The translations under genes were made by a program, and so were the position numbers. A stretch of 64,000 nt of DNA from Thiothrix sp. UBA5583 (GTDB lineage: Bacteria; Pseudomonadota; Gammaproteobacteria; Thiotrichales; Thiotrichaceae): assembly GCA_002425225.1 (NCBI GenBank), contig DILV01000023.1:62001-126000 (forward strand), read 5' to 3'. The notes under the pieces were generated by a model, which saw nothing but the letters and a program-made list of their open reading frames with translations, was not told the origin of the DNA and ran no database searches. Shown here one piece after another: positions 8,635 through 16,870 of the stretch. Every line of letters starts with the position of its first letter. Position 1 is the first letter of the stretch.

Positions 8635-9813
8635 CTATGACGACTCCCCCACCAGTTCCGCCAGCCGTTCCCGTACCCGCTCACTGCCTTGCGCCCCGTT
8701 GCACAAACTGCCGATCAGCACCTCCGGGTCACGGCAGGCAGCCACGACCTGTTCCATCACCGCTTCGATGCAGTTGCGCCATTCTTCCAGTTCCGGTGAT
8801 GCAGAGCTGGGCATGAACACGCCCCGGTACAGGTTGAGCGCCTGGTCGGCTTGTTGATCCTTGAGCAATTGCCAGAGGATGACGAAATCCGCCCAGGTGG
8901 AAACCAGCAGGCGGTAGGGGCGTGAACCGATCTGCCCATCCAGCAGGTGACGCAGGTGGGACAGTTCCGCCTTGAGGGAGGCCAGGGTCACAGGGGCATC
9001 GCCATACAGGGCAGAATGCAGCCCCGCCAGCGGCAAGCCCTGCGGGTTGAGGATCAGCAGGCAGAGGATTTCCGTCTGCCGCAGTGACAGGTGAATTTCC
9101 TGCCCGCGAAAGATCACGCGCGGAAAGCCCAGGGCGTGGATTTGCAGTTCGGCATGGCGTTGGCTGTCGGGCAAATGCCGCCGGATGGTGCGAGCCAGTT
9201 CCGTCACCGCCAGTTCCCCGAACGGGGTATGGTTGTCCCACAGGGTGGCAACGCTGAAAATGCCGAGGGTTTCGCCGGATTGCGGGTGCAATATGGGGGT
9301 GGCGTAACACACCCAGTCGTGCATGTAGCGCGAATAATGTTCCGCAGCAAACACCACCACGGTGCGGCGATGGCGCAAGGCCAGGGCAATGGCATTGGTT
9401 CCGGCGGAACGTTCATCCCAGCAACTGCCTGCCACTAAATGGACTCTGGCAGCCCGCCCGTGCATGTAAGGGTTGGCTGAAGTCCACAGAATCCGCCCTA
9501 GGCCATCTGCCATGGCGGCTACCATGGAGCCATCCGCCACGACCTGTTCCAGCGCTGCCTGTACCGGCAGGATGGCCTGCCGCAGGGGGGAAGCTTCCCA
9601 CAGTTTTTGCGGCAGGGGTTGCACTTCCAGTGGGGCAGCCGTTTTCCACGGATTGAGGTGTTGCAGGCAGCGTCGCCAGGAAGCCGCAATATCGGCGGCG
9701 AGTACACTGCCCGTGGTTGGCAAGGCTCCGCCGGTGACAAAGGTTTGCCATACCTGAGCCAAGGCTTGCTGACGTTGTTCCAGAACCTCCCGGCGGCTGG
9801 GTTGTTGCAGCAT
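8635..9813 (-). CDS. GAF-domain transcriptional regulator with OmpR/SARP-like winged helix (copy 1)
   Basis: 392 residues. The start at 9813 has a perfect upstream GGAGGGG; a longer reading frame upstream is only the antisense of aorA. Residues about 75-220 form an AcoR-type GAF sensor (SCWDERSAGTNAIALAL, then EHYSRYMHDWVCYATPI). Unlike AcoR there is no AAA+ sigma-54 domain. Instead residues about 240-320 look like an OmpR/SARP winged helix (LSLRQTEILCLLILN, SLKAELSHLRHLLDG), followed by a BTAD-like stretch (LNLYRGVFMP). A paralogue lies at 19470-20639. It is divergent from the aor operon. I infer that it senses an alcohol or aldehyde signal and binds the CCAACC direct repeats; that is not shown by sequence alone. 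Confidence 0.82.
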   Translation of the reverse strand: MLQQPSRREVLEQRQQALAQVWQTFVTGGALPTTGSVLAADIAASWRRCLQHLNPWKTAAPLEVQPLPQKLWEASPLRQAILPVQAALEQVVADGSMVAAMADGLGRILWTSANPYMHGRAARVHLVAGSCWDERSAGTNAIALALRHRRTVVVFAAEHYSRYMHDWVCYATPILHPQSGETLGIFSVATLWDNHTPFGELAVTELARTIRRHLPDSQRHAELQIHALGFPRVIFRGQEIHLSLRQTEILCLLILNPQGLPLAGLHSALYGDAPVTLASLKAELSHLRHLLDGQIGSRPYRLLVSTWADFVILWQLLKDQQADQALNLYRGVFMPSSASPELEEWRNCIEAVMEQVVAACRDPEVLIGSLCNGAQGSERVRERLAELVGESS

Positions 9814-9847
9814 CCGTTCCCCTCCGTTGCTTGTGGATTTCCTGCTG

Positions 9848-9880
9848 CCTACCTTTTTACAACCTATGCTTGTGTATAGT
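9848..9880 (+). promoter_or_regulatory. Degenerate direct-repeat promoter of the aor operon
   Basis: CCTACC (9848-9853), five T, ACAACC (9859-9864), exactly ten bases, TATAGT (9875-9880) as a good -10 box. Each repeat differs from CCAACC at one position, but spacing and -10 match the other elements. Start of transcription would be near 9887; aorA starts at 9934 after AGAGGAGGAAG. Confidence 0.62.
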
Positions 9881-9933
9881 CGTTTGCAAATACTGACACA
9901 GCAACCGGCTGAAATTCCAGAGGAGGAAGCGAC

Positions 9934-10410
9934 ATGCTCAAATCGCTGTATATAAATCCCGATAAATGCACAGGCTGCCTGCAATGCGAGATGGCCTGCT
10001 CGTATGAAAACGAAGGTATCTTCAACCCGTCCCGTTCGCGCATCAAGGTGTTCACCTTCCACGATGCCGGGCGTTTTGTCCCCTACACCTGTACCCAGTG
10101 TGATGATGCCTGGTGCATGAAAGCCTGCCCGGTCGAAGCGATTGTGTTCAATGCGGCGACCGGCTCGAAAGATGTGCTCAATGACCGCTGTGTGGGCTGC
10201 AAGGTCTGTACCATTGCCTGCCCGTTCGGTACGGTGAATTACAACTCTGCCAGCGGCAAGGTGATCAAGTGCGACCTGTGTGGCGGCAACCCGCAATGTG
10301 CGCAAGCCTGCCCGACCGGCGCAATCACCTACATTGATGCTGATGCCACCGGTCTGGAACGGATGCGTGCCTGGGCCGACAAGATCAACACCCAACACGC
10401 AGCCGCTTGA
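9934..10410 (+). CDS. aorA: AOR-associated polyferredoxin subunit (AorA-like)
   Basis: 158 residues with sixteen cysteines in four groups (CTGCLQCEMAC, CTQC..WCMKACP, CVGCKVCTIACP, CDLC..QCAQACP), enough for four [4Fe-4S] clusters, in the HycB/CooF-like ferredoxin fold. In bacterial three-subunit AORs such as that of Aromatoleum, the matching subunit shuttles electrons between the tungsten subunit and the FAD subunit. It is followed by the catalytic gene after 13 bp and by the FAD gene, in the same order as that system. Its ribosome site GAGGAGG is strong. No signal peptide, so the complex is cytoplasmic. Confidence 0.9.
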   Translation: MLKSLYINPDKCTGCLQCEMACSYENEGIFNPSRSRIKVFTFHDAGRFVPYTCTQCDDAWCMKACPVEAIVFNAATGSKDVLNDRCVGCKVCTIACPFGTVNYNSASGKVIKCDLCGGNPQCAQACPTGAITYIDADATGLERMRAWADKINTQHAAA

Positions 10411-10423
10411 GGAGGATACGAAC

Positions 10424-12280
10424 ATGGCATGGACTAAACAGATTCTGCGCATCAACCTGAGCAACGCTACGGTACAGGTTGAACCCCTCAACATGGAATG
10501 GGCGCGTGATTACCTCGGTCAGCGCGGTCTGGCGACCCGTTATTTTGTTGAAGAAGTTGACCCCAGGGTCGATGCGCTCGGCCCCGACAACAAGCTGATC
10601 ATGACCACCGGCCCGCTGACCGGCACGATGGCGTCCACCGGCGGGCGTTATTCCGTCATCACCAAAAGCCCGCTGACTGGCGCAATTGCCTGCTCCAACT
10701 CCGGCGGTTTCATTGGGGCAGAAATGAAAAACGCCGGGTGGGACATGATCATTTTTGAAGGCAAAGCGCCGTCCCCGGTCTACCTCTACGTGGAAAACGA
10801 CCAGGTGGAAATCCTGCCTGCCGACGACCTGTGGGGCAAATCGGTGTGGGAAACCGATGAGCTGATCCACCAGAAACACCAGGATCCACAAATCCGCATT
10901 TCCTGCGTGGGGCGCTCGGCGGAAGCCGGTTGCCTGTATTCCGCCATCGTCAATGACCTGCACCGTGCGGCAGGGCGTTCGGGGGTGGGTACGGTGATGG
11001 CTTCCAAAAACCTCAAGGCGGTAGCTATCCGTGGGACGAAAGGGGTGGGCAATATCAAAGACCCGATCCGTTTCATGCAGCAGGTGGCGGCACAGAAAAA
11101 AGTGCTGGCGGACAATGCCGTAACCGGTGCGGGTTTGCCCAAATACGGTACGCAGGTACTGATGAACGTCATCAACGAAATGGGCGCATTGCCAACCCGC
11201 AACATGCGCGAAGTGCAGTTTGAAGGTGCACACAGTGTGTCCGGCGAAGCCATGCACGAGCCACGCAAATCCGACGGCAAACCCAACCTGACCCGCAATG
11301 CCGGTTGTTTCGGTTGCACCATTGCTTGCGGGCGCATTTCCACCATCGACCAGGGGCATTTCTCCATCAAGGAAAAGCCCGAATACTGGGGCAATTCCGG
11401 CGGTCTGGAATACGAAGCGGCCTGGGCACTGGGGCCGGATACCGGCGTGGATGACCTGAACGCGCTGACTTACGTCAACTTCCTGTGCAATGAAGACGGC
11501 ATGGATCCGATTTCCTTCGGTGCAACCGTGGCGGCAGCGATGGAGCTGTACGAAATGGGGGTAATCACCCCGGAATATACCGGCGGGATTGAGCTGAAAT
11601 TCGGCTCGGCGGAAGCGCTGGTGGCGGTGACGGAACTGACGGCCAGAGGCGAAGGTTTCGGCAAAATCCTGGGGCTGGGTTCCAAACGCATGTGCGAATT
11701 GTATGGGCATCCTGAACTGTCAATGACGGTCAAGGGGCAGGAATTCCCCGCCTATGACCCGCGCGGCATTCAGGGCATGGGGCTGACTTACGCCACCTCC
11801 AACCGGGGTGCTTGCCATTTGCGCAGTTACACCGTGGCCTCCGAAGTGTTGGGCATCCCCATCAAGACCGACCCGCTGGCAACGGATGGCAAACCGGAAC
11901 TGGTGATTGCCTTTCAGGATGCGACCGCAGCGGTGGATTCCTCCGGCCTGTGCCTGTTCACCACCTTTGCCTGGTCGCTGGAAAACATTGCCCCGCAGAT
12001 TGATGCGGCCTGCGAAGGCGACTGGTCTGTGGAAAAATGTGCCGAAGTCGGCGCACGCATCTGGAACCTGGAACGCGATTTCAATATGCGGGCTGGTCTG
12101 ACCGGTGCGGATGACACCCTGCCGAAACGCTTGCTGAAAGACGCAGCCAACGTCGGCCCTGCCAAGGGTTTGGTGGCTGGCCTCGATGTGATGCTGCCCA
12201 AATACTACGAACTGCGCGGCTGGACAGCGGACGGGCAACTGACCGACGCAACCCGCCAACGTTACGGCCTGCCGGGATGA
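10424..12280 (+). CDS. aorB: Tungsten-containing aldehyde:ferredoxin oxidoreductase, catalytic subunit
   Basis: 618 residues, the standard AOR length. AOR oxidises aldehydes to acids with a tungsten bis-pterin cofactor. Seen here: the cubane cysteines C295-x2-C298-x3-C302 (CFGCTIAC) with the fourth, C510, inside DSSGLC, the DxxGLC pterin-binding motif; the other pterin loop reads DPRGIQGMG; and the N-terminal start WTKQILRINL is typical. The ATG at 10424 follows GGAGGATAC. The subunit order (ferredoxin, AOR, FAD protein) fits NAD-coupled bacterial AORs. With it the cell could clear aldehydes made by the PQQ alcohol dehydrogenase. Tungsten rather than molybdenum is a family inference, supported by tupABC. 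Confidence 0.96.
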   Translation: MAWTKQILRINLSNATVQVEPLNMEWARDYLGQRGLATRYFVEEVDPRVDALGPDNKLIMTTGPLTGTMASTGGRYSVITKSPLTGAIACSNSGGFIGAEMKNAGWDMIIFEGKAPSPVYLYVENDQVEILPADDLWGKSVWETDELIHQKHQDPQIRISCVGRSAEAGCLYSAIVNDLHRAAGRSGVGTVMASKNLKAVAIRGTKGVGNIKDPIRFMQQVAAQKKVLADNAVTGAGLPKYGTQVLMNVINEMGALPTRNMREVQFEGAHSVSGEAMHEPRKSDGKPNLTRNAGCFGCTIACGRISTIDQGHFSIKEKPEYWGNSGGLEYEAAWALGPDTGVDDLNALTYVNFLCNEDGMDPISFGATVAAAMELYEMGVITPEYTGGIELKFGSAEALVAVTELTARGEGFGKILGLGSKRMCELYGHPELSMTVKGQEFPAYDPRGIQGMGLTYATSNRGACHLRSYTVASEVLGIPIKTDPLATDGKPELVIAFQDATAAVDSSGLCLFTTFAWSLENIAPQIDAACEGDWSVEKCAEVGARIWNLERDFNMRAGLTGADDTLPKRLLKDAANVGPAKGLVAGLDVMLPKYYELRGWTADGQLTDATRQRYGLPG

Positions 12281-12287
12281 GGTGTGC

Positions 12288-13526
12288 ATGAATCATGTGA
12301 TTATTGGCACAGGCCCGGCAGGCGTGGTAGCGGCGGAAACGCTGCGCAAACGTTCGCCGGATGCTGACATTACCCTGATTGGCGGGGAAGCGGAGCGCCC
12401 CTACTCGCGCATGGCGATTCCTTACCACCTGATCGGCAAGGTAGACGAGGGTGGTACGCATCTGCGTACTGCTCCCGACCATTTCGACGCCTTGCGGATT
12501 GAGCTGCTGCAACAACGGGTGGATAGCATTGATGCTGATGGCAAGGCGCTGGCGCTGGATAATGGTTCACGGCTGGGTTTTGACAAACTGTTGCTGGCAA
12601 CCGGTTCACGCCCGACCCGCCCACCGATTCCCGGTATGGATTTGCCGGGGGTGGTCAACTGCTGGACGCTGGCAGATACCCGCCAGATCATTGCCGGGGC
12701 GAATGTTGGCGATGAGGTGGTGTTGATGGGCGCTGGCTTCATCGGCTGCATCATTCTGGAGGCACTGGCATTGCGCGGCGTCAAGCTGACCGTGGTGGAA
12801 ATGGAAAACCGCATGGTTCCGCGCATGATGGACGAAAAGTCCGGCGGCTTGCTGAAACGCTGGTGTGAAAACAAGGGCGTGCGCGTGTTGACTTCCACCC
12901 GTGTCAACGGTGTCAGCAGCGATGCAGGCAAGCTGACAGTGGAACTGGAAGGTCAGGAGCCACTCAAGGTCAGTCTGGTGATTTGCGCCACAGGTGTGAA
13001 AGCCAACACCGATCTTGCCAGCGGTGTGCTGGAGATTAACCACGGCATTCTGGTGAATGAGCGCTTGCAAACCAGTCACCCGGACATTTATGCAGCGGGT
13101 GACGTGGCGGAAGGCAAGGACTTTTCCACCGGCGGTTACAGCGTGCAGGCCATCCAGCCCACAGCGGTGGAGCACTGCGCTCTGGCTGCCATCAACATGG
13201 CAGGTGGCAAGGATGCCTTGCACCGTGGCAGCATCAATATGAACGTGCTGGATACGATGGGGCTGATTTCAGCCTCGTTCGGTTTGTGGCAAGGGGTGGA
13301 CGGGGGCGGCGCTGCCACGCTGGATGCTGCCGACCGTTACCGCTACATCAACCTGCAATTTGCGGAGGATGTGCTAGTGGGGGCGAATACCCTGGGGATG
13401 ACCCAGCATATCGGCGTGTTGCGCGGCCTGATCCAGAGCCGTACCCGGTTGGGCAGGTGGAAGCACAAGCTGATGGCTGACCCGACCCGTGTGATGGAGG
13501 CTTATCTGGCACAGCATATTCCGTAA
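12288..13526 (+). CDS. aorC: FAD/NAD(P)-dependent oxidoreductase subunit of AOR (AorC-like)
   Basis: 412 residues of the pyridine nucleotide-disulfide oxidoreductase fold. The FAD motif GTGPAG is at residues 6-11, the NAD motif GAGFIG lies near residue 150, and the second FAD segment reads IYAAGDVAEG. It would pass electrons from the polyferredoxin to NAD+. The ATG at 12288 is chosen over the GTG at 12282 because GAGG (12279-12282) then sits at normal distance. It starts seven bases after the aorB stop and ends five bases before the MoaD-like gene. No redox-active CxxxxC pair is evident, as expected for an NADH:acceptor reductase. Confidence 0.88.
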   Translation: MNHVIIGTGPAGVVAAETLRKRSPDADITLIGGEAERPYSRMAIPYHLIGKVDEGGTHLRTAPDHFDALRIELLQQRVDSIDADGKALALDNGSRLGFDKLLLATGSRPTRPPIPGMDLPGVVNCWTLADTRQIIAGANVGDEVVLMGAGFIGCIILEALALRGVKLTVVEMENRMVPRMMDEKSGGLLKRWCENKGVRVLTSTRVNGVSSDAGKLTVELEGQEPLKVSLVICATGVKANTDLASGVLEINHGILVNERLQTSHPDIYAAGDVAEGKDFSTGGYSVQAIQPTAVEHCALAAINMAGGKDALHRGSINMNVLDTMGLISASFGLWQGVDGGGAATLDAADRYRYINLQFAEDVLVGANTLGMTQHIGVLRGLIQSRTRLGRWKHKLMADPTRVMEAYLAQHIP

Positions 13527-13531
13527 CGGTC

Positions 13532-13786
13532 ATGAACATTACCCTGAAACTGTACGCCAACCTCAGCCCACTGCTCCCCGTGAATGCGCAACGCAACGCG
13601 GTAGCGGTGGAGGTGCCGGAAGACGCGACCCTGAACACGGTCATCGACCTGTTCCGTGTGCCGCGTGAACAGGCGCATCTGGTGTTGCTGAATGGCGTAT
13701 TTGTCTGCCACGCAGACCGCGATCAGGCGGGGCGGCTCAAGGCAGGTGATACGCTTGCCATCTGGCCGCCAGTGGCGGGGGGGTAA
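13532..13786 (+). CDS. MoaD/ThiS-family sulfur carrier of the aor operon
   Basis: 84 residues ending in VAGG, the C-terminal Gly-Gly that is adenylated and thiocarboxylated in MoaD-type sulfur carriers. The sequence has the ubiquitin-like pattern (LKLYANL, LLNGVFV, GDTLAIWPPVAGG). It probably donates sulfur for the dithiolene of the AOR pterin. Its expected activating partner, a MoeB/HesA-like enzyme, is encoded 2.1 kb away on the other strand (15893-16654). A homologue in the Aromatoleum aor operon is called AorD, as I recall. Confidence 0.88.
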   Translation: MNITLKLYANLSPLLPVNAQRNAVAVEVPEDATLNTVIDLFRVPREQAHLVLLNGVFVCHADRDQAGRLKAGDTLAIWPPVAGG

Positions 13787-13811
13787 GGCGATTTCTCTCC
13801 TCCAGCGCGAA

Positions 13812-14075
13812 ATGGGGTTTACGCGGGCAGAGTTTCTGCAACTCTTGCCCGCAGCCCTGCATGGGTATGCCTATACGCAAGACGATAACCACATCCACGT
13901 TACGCTGGAGGGCAAATCATTGCGCATTACCTTGGGCGAAGAGCAGGTGCGGCGGATTGCGGCACTGGCCTTGCCGTGGGTTCCGGTGGAATTCGATTAT
14001 GCGCAACTGGACGAGGTGGCTTTCCAGACTTTCCTCCGGCGCTTTGACTTGTACTACCGCAAAGGTGGTGGTTAA
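13812..14075 (+). CDS. Small unknown protein at the end of the aor operon
   Basis: 87 residues, not recognised. The ATG at 13812 lies 25 bp after the MoaD-like gene; its ribosome site is weak (AGCGCGA), so a slightly different start is possible. The sequence alternates helix and strand (LPAALHGYAY, IHVTLEGKSLRITLG, IAALALPWVPVEFDY) and ends in a basic FDLYYRKGGG. No cysteines, no signal peptide. Its position suggests a maturation or assembly role for AOR. A terminator follows. Confidence 0.6.
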   Translation: MGFTRAEFLQLLPAALHGYAYTQDDNHIHVTLEGKSLRITLGEEQVRRIAALALPWVPVEFDYAQLDEVAFQTFLRRFDLYYRKGGG

Positions 14076-14097
14076 CCACCCAACATCCCAAGGAATC

Positions 14098-14149
14098 CCA
14101 CATGACACTGGCAACTGACTTGTTGGCACAGTCGGTGTGGTGTTTTTTT
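14098..14149 (+). terminator. Terminator of the aor operon
   Basis: Interrupted stem CCACA/TGTGG, GAC/GTC, TG/CA, CAAC/GTTG with small internal loops and a six-base loop, followed by seven T (14143-14149). A perfect 14-bp palindrome GGTGGTTAACCACC (14067-14080) spans the stop codon of the preceding gene. Confidence 0.55.
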
Positions 14150-14152
14150 GGG

Positions 14153-15232
14153 TTATGCAGCCAGTTTGACACTTTCCAACCGTTTCAGTGCAATTCCAAT
14201 CACACGTTGGTCAAACAGGCGAGCCTTGCGTTCCCCGCTGCCACGGCCTGCTGGCCATTCGCGCAAACCTTGCTGAATACTGGCAGTATCCGCAGAAACC
14301 TGTTCCCGAACCAGCAGCCAACCCAAGGTTGACAATAATTCCAGCCCGAATGGAGACTCGAAACCGTCAATCACTTTGGCAGTATGTTCCAGGGCAGGCA
14401 GATAGGGTTTGACGGCATCGCTTTGCAGATAGGCTTGCAGATGATTTTTGCGGGTATCGTCAAACCAAATGACATCCAGCGGGGAGGCATCACTGATACG
14501 CTTGTCACAATGCAAATAGCTGCCATCCAGCCCGTCCAGCAAGTGGCGCAAGCGGTCAGCATACGGGCCATAGATGTCTGGTTTGAAACGCAAATCCAGC
14601 GGGTTGTCACCCGGAGTGAAATGTTCGATGGCTTGTTCCAGAAACCAGGCCAGCTTCTGGATTTCCAGCAGGGTGCATTCCATACCCATGATCCAGTAGC
14701 GACGTACCAGTTCGGCAATCAATGCACGGGCAGGGGTTAGCTTTTCCACGCCTTTGCGCTTGGCTACGTTCTGGTACTTCTGGATAGGCTCATAAACCTG
14801 AATATCCACCTGCGGCAAGTTACCAAGTACATGCTCGATTTTTTCACGTACAGCAGTCCAGTCCAGGCCACCATTACCCGCGCCCAGGGGGGGGATGGCA
14901 ATGGATTGCACCTGGTTTTCGAGAATGAAATGGCGCAAATCCTGCAAACCTTCAACGATCCACTCCATTCTGGAGGGATGACGCCAGTGCCGTTTGGTTG
15001 GGAAGTTGATGATCCAGCGCGGCCCCATCAGCTCACCGGTTTCGGTGACAAACATTTTGCCGGTTTGCACCTGATGGTTCTTGCAGGCTTTCTCGTACTC
15101 AATCCGGTTTTTGTCGAACCGCTCCTTGAACATCAGGGCAATACCCTTGCCCATCACACCCATGGTGTTGACAGTATTCACCAACGCCTGCGCAGGCGCA
15201 TCCAGCAGATTGCCTTGAGTGTAGTGAATCAT
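14153..15232 (-). CDS. darG: DarG-type macrodomain antitoxin (DNA ADP-ribosyl glycohydrolase)
   Basis: 359 residues. The N-terminal 155 residues are a macrodomain ([19 protein letters not shown], then [14 protein letters not shown] and [12 protein letters not shown]). DarG removes the ADP-ribose that DarT places on thymidine in DNA, and its C-terminal part binds DarT directly. Length and domain order match DarG. The ATG at 15232 overlaps the darT stop as ATGA, so the pair is translationally coupled. The two genes follow moeB with a 7-bp gap and are probably co-transcribed with it. Confidence 0.93.
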   Translation of the reverse strand: MIHYTQGNLLDAPAQALVNTVNTMGVMGKGIALMFKERFDKNRIEYEKACKNHQVQTGKMFVTETGELMGPRWIINFPTKRHWRHPSRMEWIVEGLQDLRHFILENQVQSIAIPPLGAGNGGLDWTAVREKIEHVLGNLPQVDIQVYEPIQKYQNVAKRKGVEKLTPARALIAELVRRYWIMGMECTLLEIQKLAWFLEQAIEHFTPGDNPLDLRFKPDIYGPYADRLRHLLDGLDGSYLHCDKRISDASPLDVIWFDDTRKNHLQAYLQSDAVKPYLPALEHTAKVIDGFESPFGLELLSTLGWLLVREQVSADTASIQQGLREWPAGRGSGERKARLFDQRVIGIALKRLESVKLAA

Positions 15233-15885
15233 TGAAAGTACCAACCTGGACGAACGTATACCTTTAAATTCAGACCGCGTGCCGACACCTCACGGTCTAT
15301 TCTCTCTTTCATCTGCTCATTATAGCAAATGACACCTAAAAGGCTGCTGACTGGGCATGTCTGGTAGACAAGTGCTTCCGCCTGATAACGGTCAAGTTTC
15401 CACGGATCATCAGGGTCACGGCGGAAATCACGCCGTTGCAACAGTGGCCAGTCAATTTTATTCAAGTCATTGAGACTATTGTAAAATGTGGTTAATGTCG
15501 AATAAGCATGGCTATCGGTAAATAAAAAAGGCAGACCCGCCGAGTGGATCTGGTGCAGGCTCGATACCAGAAAGATGATTTCTTCATTACTGCGTTTCTG
15601 GATGCCAGCCCAACCGGAGTGGATATTCTTCAGCATGACCGAGAAGGGGGTGAAGTAAAATGGCACATAATCGTTCAGTGTTCCACCCGGTGCTAATGGT
15701 ACAGGGTGCATTGCCCGCTTGCTAATCAACTCAGTATTACCGATGTTGACCCAACGGTCTGAGCGTACTTTGCAGTTACCACAATGCAATCCGTTGTCCA
15801 GAATCCACCACAGGTTGTCACAATGGACAATTCGCCAGATCAGGGCTTTTTCCGGGTTAAGACTCTGGTAGTCACCTGCTGACAT
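15229..15885 (-). CDS. darT: DarT-type DNA ADP-ribosyltransferase toxin
   Basis: 218 residues. DarT uses NAD+ to ADP-ribosylate thymidine in single-stranded DNA, blocking replication. The family pattern is visible: [14 protein letters not shown] near the start, NIGN at 47-50, [11 protein letters not shown] at 75-85, and the QAEALV segment with the probable catalytic Glu170. The start at 15885 follows GAGGTAATC; a longer frame upstream is only the overlap with moeB. darG follows with an ATGA overlap. It appears intact, so the pair is likely functional. Confidence 0.92.
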   Translation of the reverse strand: MSAGDYQSLNPEKALIWRIVHCDNLWWILDNGLHCGNCKVRSDRWVNIGNTELISKRAMHPVPLAPGGTLNDYVPFYFTPFSVMLKNIHSGWAGIQKRSNEEIIFLVSSLHQIHSAGLPFLFTDSHAYSTLTTFYNSLNDLNKIDWPLLQRRDFRRDPDDPWKLDRYQAEALVYQTCPVSSLLGVICYNEQMKERIDREVSARGLNLKVYVRPGWYFQ

Positions 15886-15892
15886 GATTACC

Positions 15893-16654
15893 TCACAAAC
15901 AATGTCTGTCGATAGAACCACACACCGGGCAGTGCGGATCACGCGGCAATTTAAACCCCATCCACTCCATCGCCTGCCCATCAAACAGCAGCACCCGCCC
16001 GGTCAGGGTTTCACCGTTCCCCACCAGCAGCTTGATCACTTCCAGCGCCTGCATACTGCCGAGGATGCCGAGTAGCGGGCCGACCACGCCGTTTTCGCTA
16101 CAGGTTTGCGCAATCCCGCCAACCTTGCCGTAGAAGCAGTGGTAACAGGGGTTGTCACCCAGCCATGGCTGGAACACACTGATTTGCCCTTCCCAGCGGA
16201 TTGCCGCCGCAGACACCAGCGGCTTGCGGGCAGCCACTGCAACCCGGTTGATCAGCAGGCGTGAATCGAGGTTGTCGGTGCAATCCACCACCACATCGGC
16301 CTGCTGCATCTGTGCCAGCAGGGCGGCTTCATCCAGTTTGGCGGGGATGGTTGCGACGGTAATTTCCGGGTTGAGGCGGTGCAGGGTTTCGGCAGCGGAA
16401 GCCACCTTGGGCTGACCGACCTTGGGGGTGTCATGGACAATCTGGCGTTGCAGGTTGGTCAAGTCCACCACATCCGGGTCGCACAGCACCAGCTTGCCGA
16501 TACCGCTGCTGGCAAGGTACATGGCAACGGGCGAACCCAGCCCGCCCACACCGAGTATCAGCACCGTGGCGGCACTGAGCCTGGCCTGCCCGTCAATATC
16601 AATCTGCGGCAGCATGATCTGGCGGCTGTAGCGCAGGAGTTGGTCATCATTCAT
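15893..16654 (-). CDS. moeB: MoeB/HesA/ThiF-family adenylyltransferase
   Basis: 253 residues of the E1-like family that adenylates the C-terminal Gly of sulfur carriers. Visible: the SRQ motif (RYSRQIMLP), the ATP loop LGVGGLGSP near residue 37, DxxD (CDPDVVDLTNLQRQ), and two zinc-type CxxC pairs (CYHCF and CPVC). The start at 16654 has CGGAGAA upstream. Its natural partner here is the MoaD-like protein of the aor operon. darT and darG follow on the same strand. A reverse-type repeat promoter lies just upstream. Confidence 0.9.
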   Translation of the reverse strand: MNDDQLLRYSRQIMLPQIDIDGQARLSAATVLILGVGGLGSPVAMYLASSGIGKLVLCDPDVVDLTNLQRQIVHDTPKVGQPKVASAAETLHRLNPEITVATIPAKLDEAALLAQMQQADVVVDCTDNLDSRLLINRVAVAARKPLVSAAAIRWEGQISVFQPWLGDNPCYHCFYGKVGGIAQTCSENGVVGPLLGILGSMQALEVIKLLVGNGETLTGRVLLFDGQAMEWMGFKLPRDPHCPVCGSIDRHCL

Positions 16655-16679
16655 GGCAGTTCTCCGCTGGCTTTTACCA

Positions 16680-16725
16680 AGCATAACGGAAGTGGCGGAT
16701 GGCCTGCGCCAACTTTTTTCCAACC
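16680..16725 (-). promoter_or_regulatory. Reverse-orientation repeat promoter of moeB-darT-darG
   Basis: Read on the minus strand: GGTTGG (16725-16720), five A, AGTTGG (16714-16709), 23 bases, TATGCT (16685-16680), with moeB starting 25 bases later. The 23-base spacing equals that in front of the genes at 39090 and 42177. The same repeats also fit a forward promoter on the plus strand. Confidence 0.5.
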
Positions 16726-16740
16726 TTTGCGGCTTACAGT
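16709..16740 (+). promoter_or_regulatory. CCAACC direct-repeat promoter, distal copy for aldehyde dehydrogenase
   Basis: CCAACT (16709-16714), five T, CCAACC (16720-16725), nine bases, TACAGT (16735-16740). The -10 hexamer and spacing are identical to those of tupA. Transcription would start near 16747. Confidence 0.6.
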
Positions 16741-16768
16741 GACGAAAGGCTGCCATGGCGTTTGCGCA

Positions 16769-16800
16769 CCAACCTTTCCCCAACCTTTTTGCCTTATGTT
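16769..16800 (+). promoter_or_regulatory. CCAACC direct-repeat promoter, proximal copy for aldehyde dehydrogenase
   Basis: CCAACC (16769-16774), five bases, CCAACC (16780-16785), nine bases, TATGTT (16795-16800). It starts 60 bp after the distal copy. The leader to the ATG at 16871 is about 64 bases and ends in GAGAGAGGAGACAAC. Confidence 0.68.
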
Positions 16801-16870
16801 ATCCACAAGAGCCAACGAGAGGATTTCGGCTCCAACCTGATTCAACTTTGCTAATGAGAGAGGAGACAAC

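Noticed and set aside
9814-10494. N-terminal extension of the regulator frame to 10494
   Set aside because: It is antisense to aorA and the start of aorB; the ATG at 9813 has a strong ribosome site and the protein then matches its paralogue in length.
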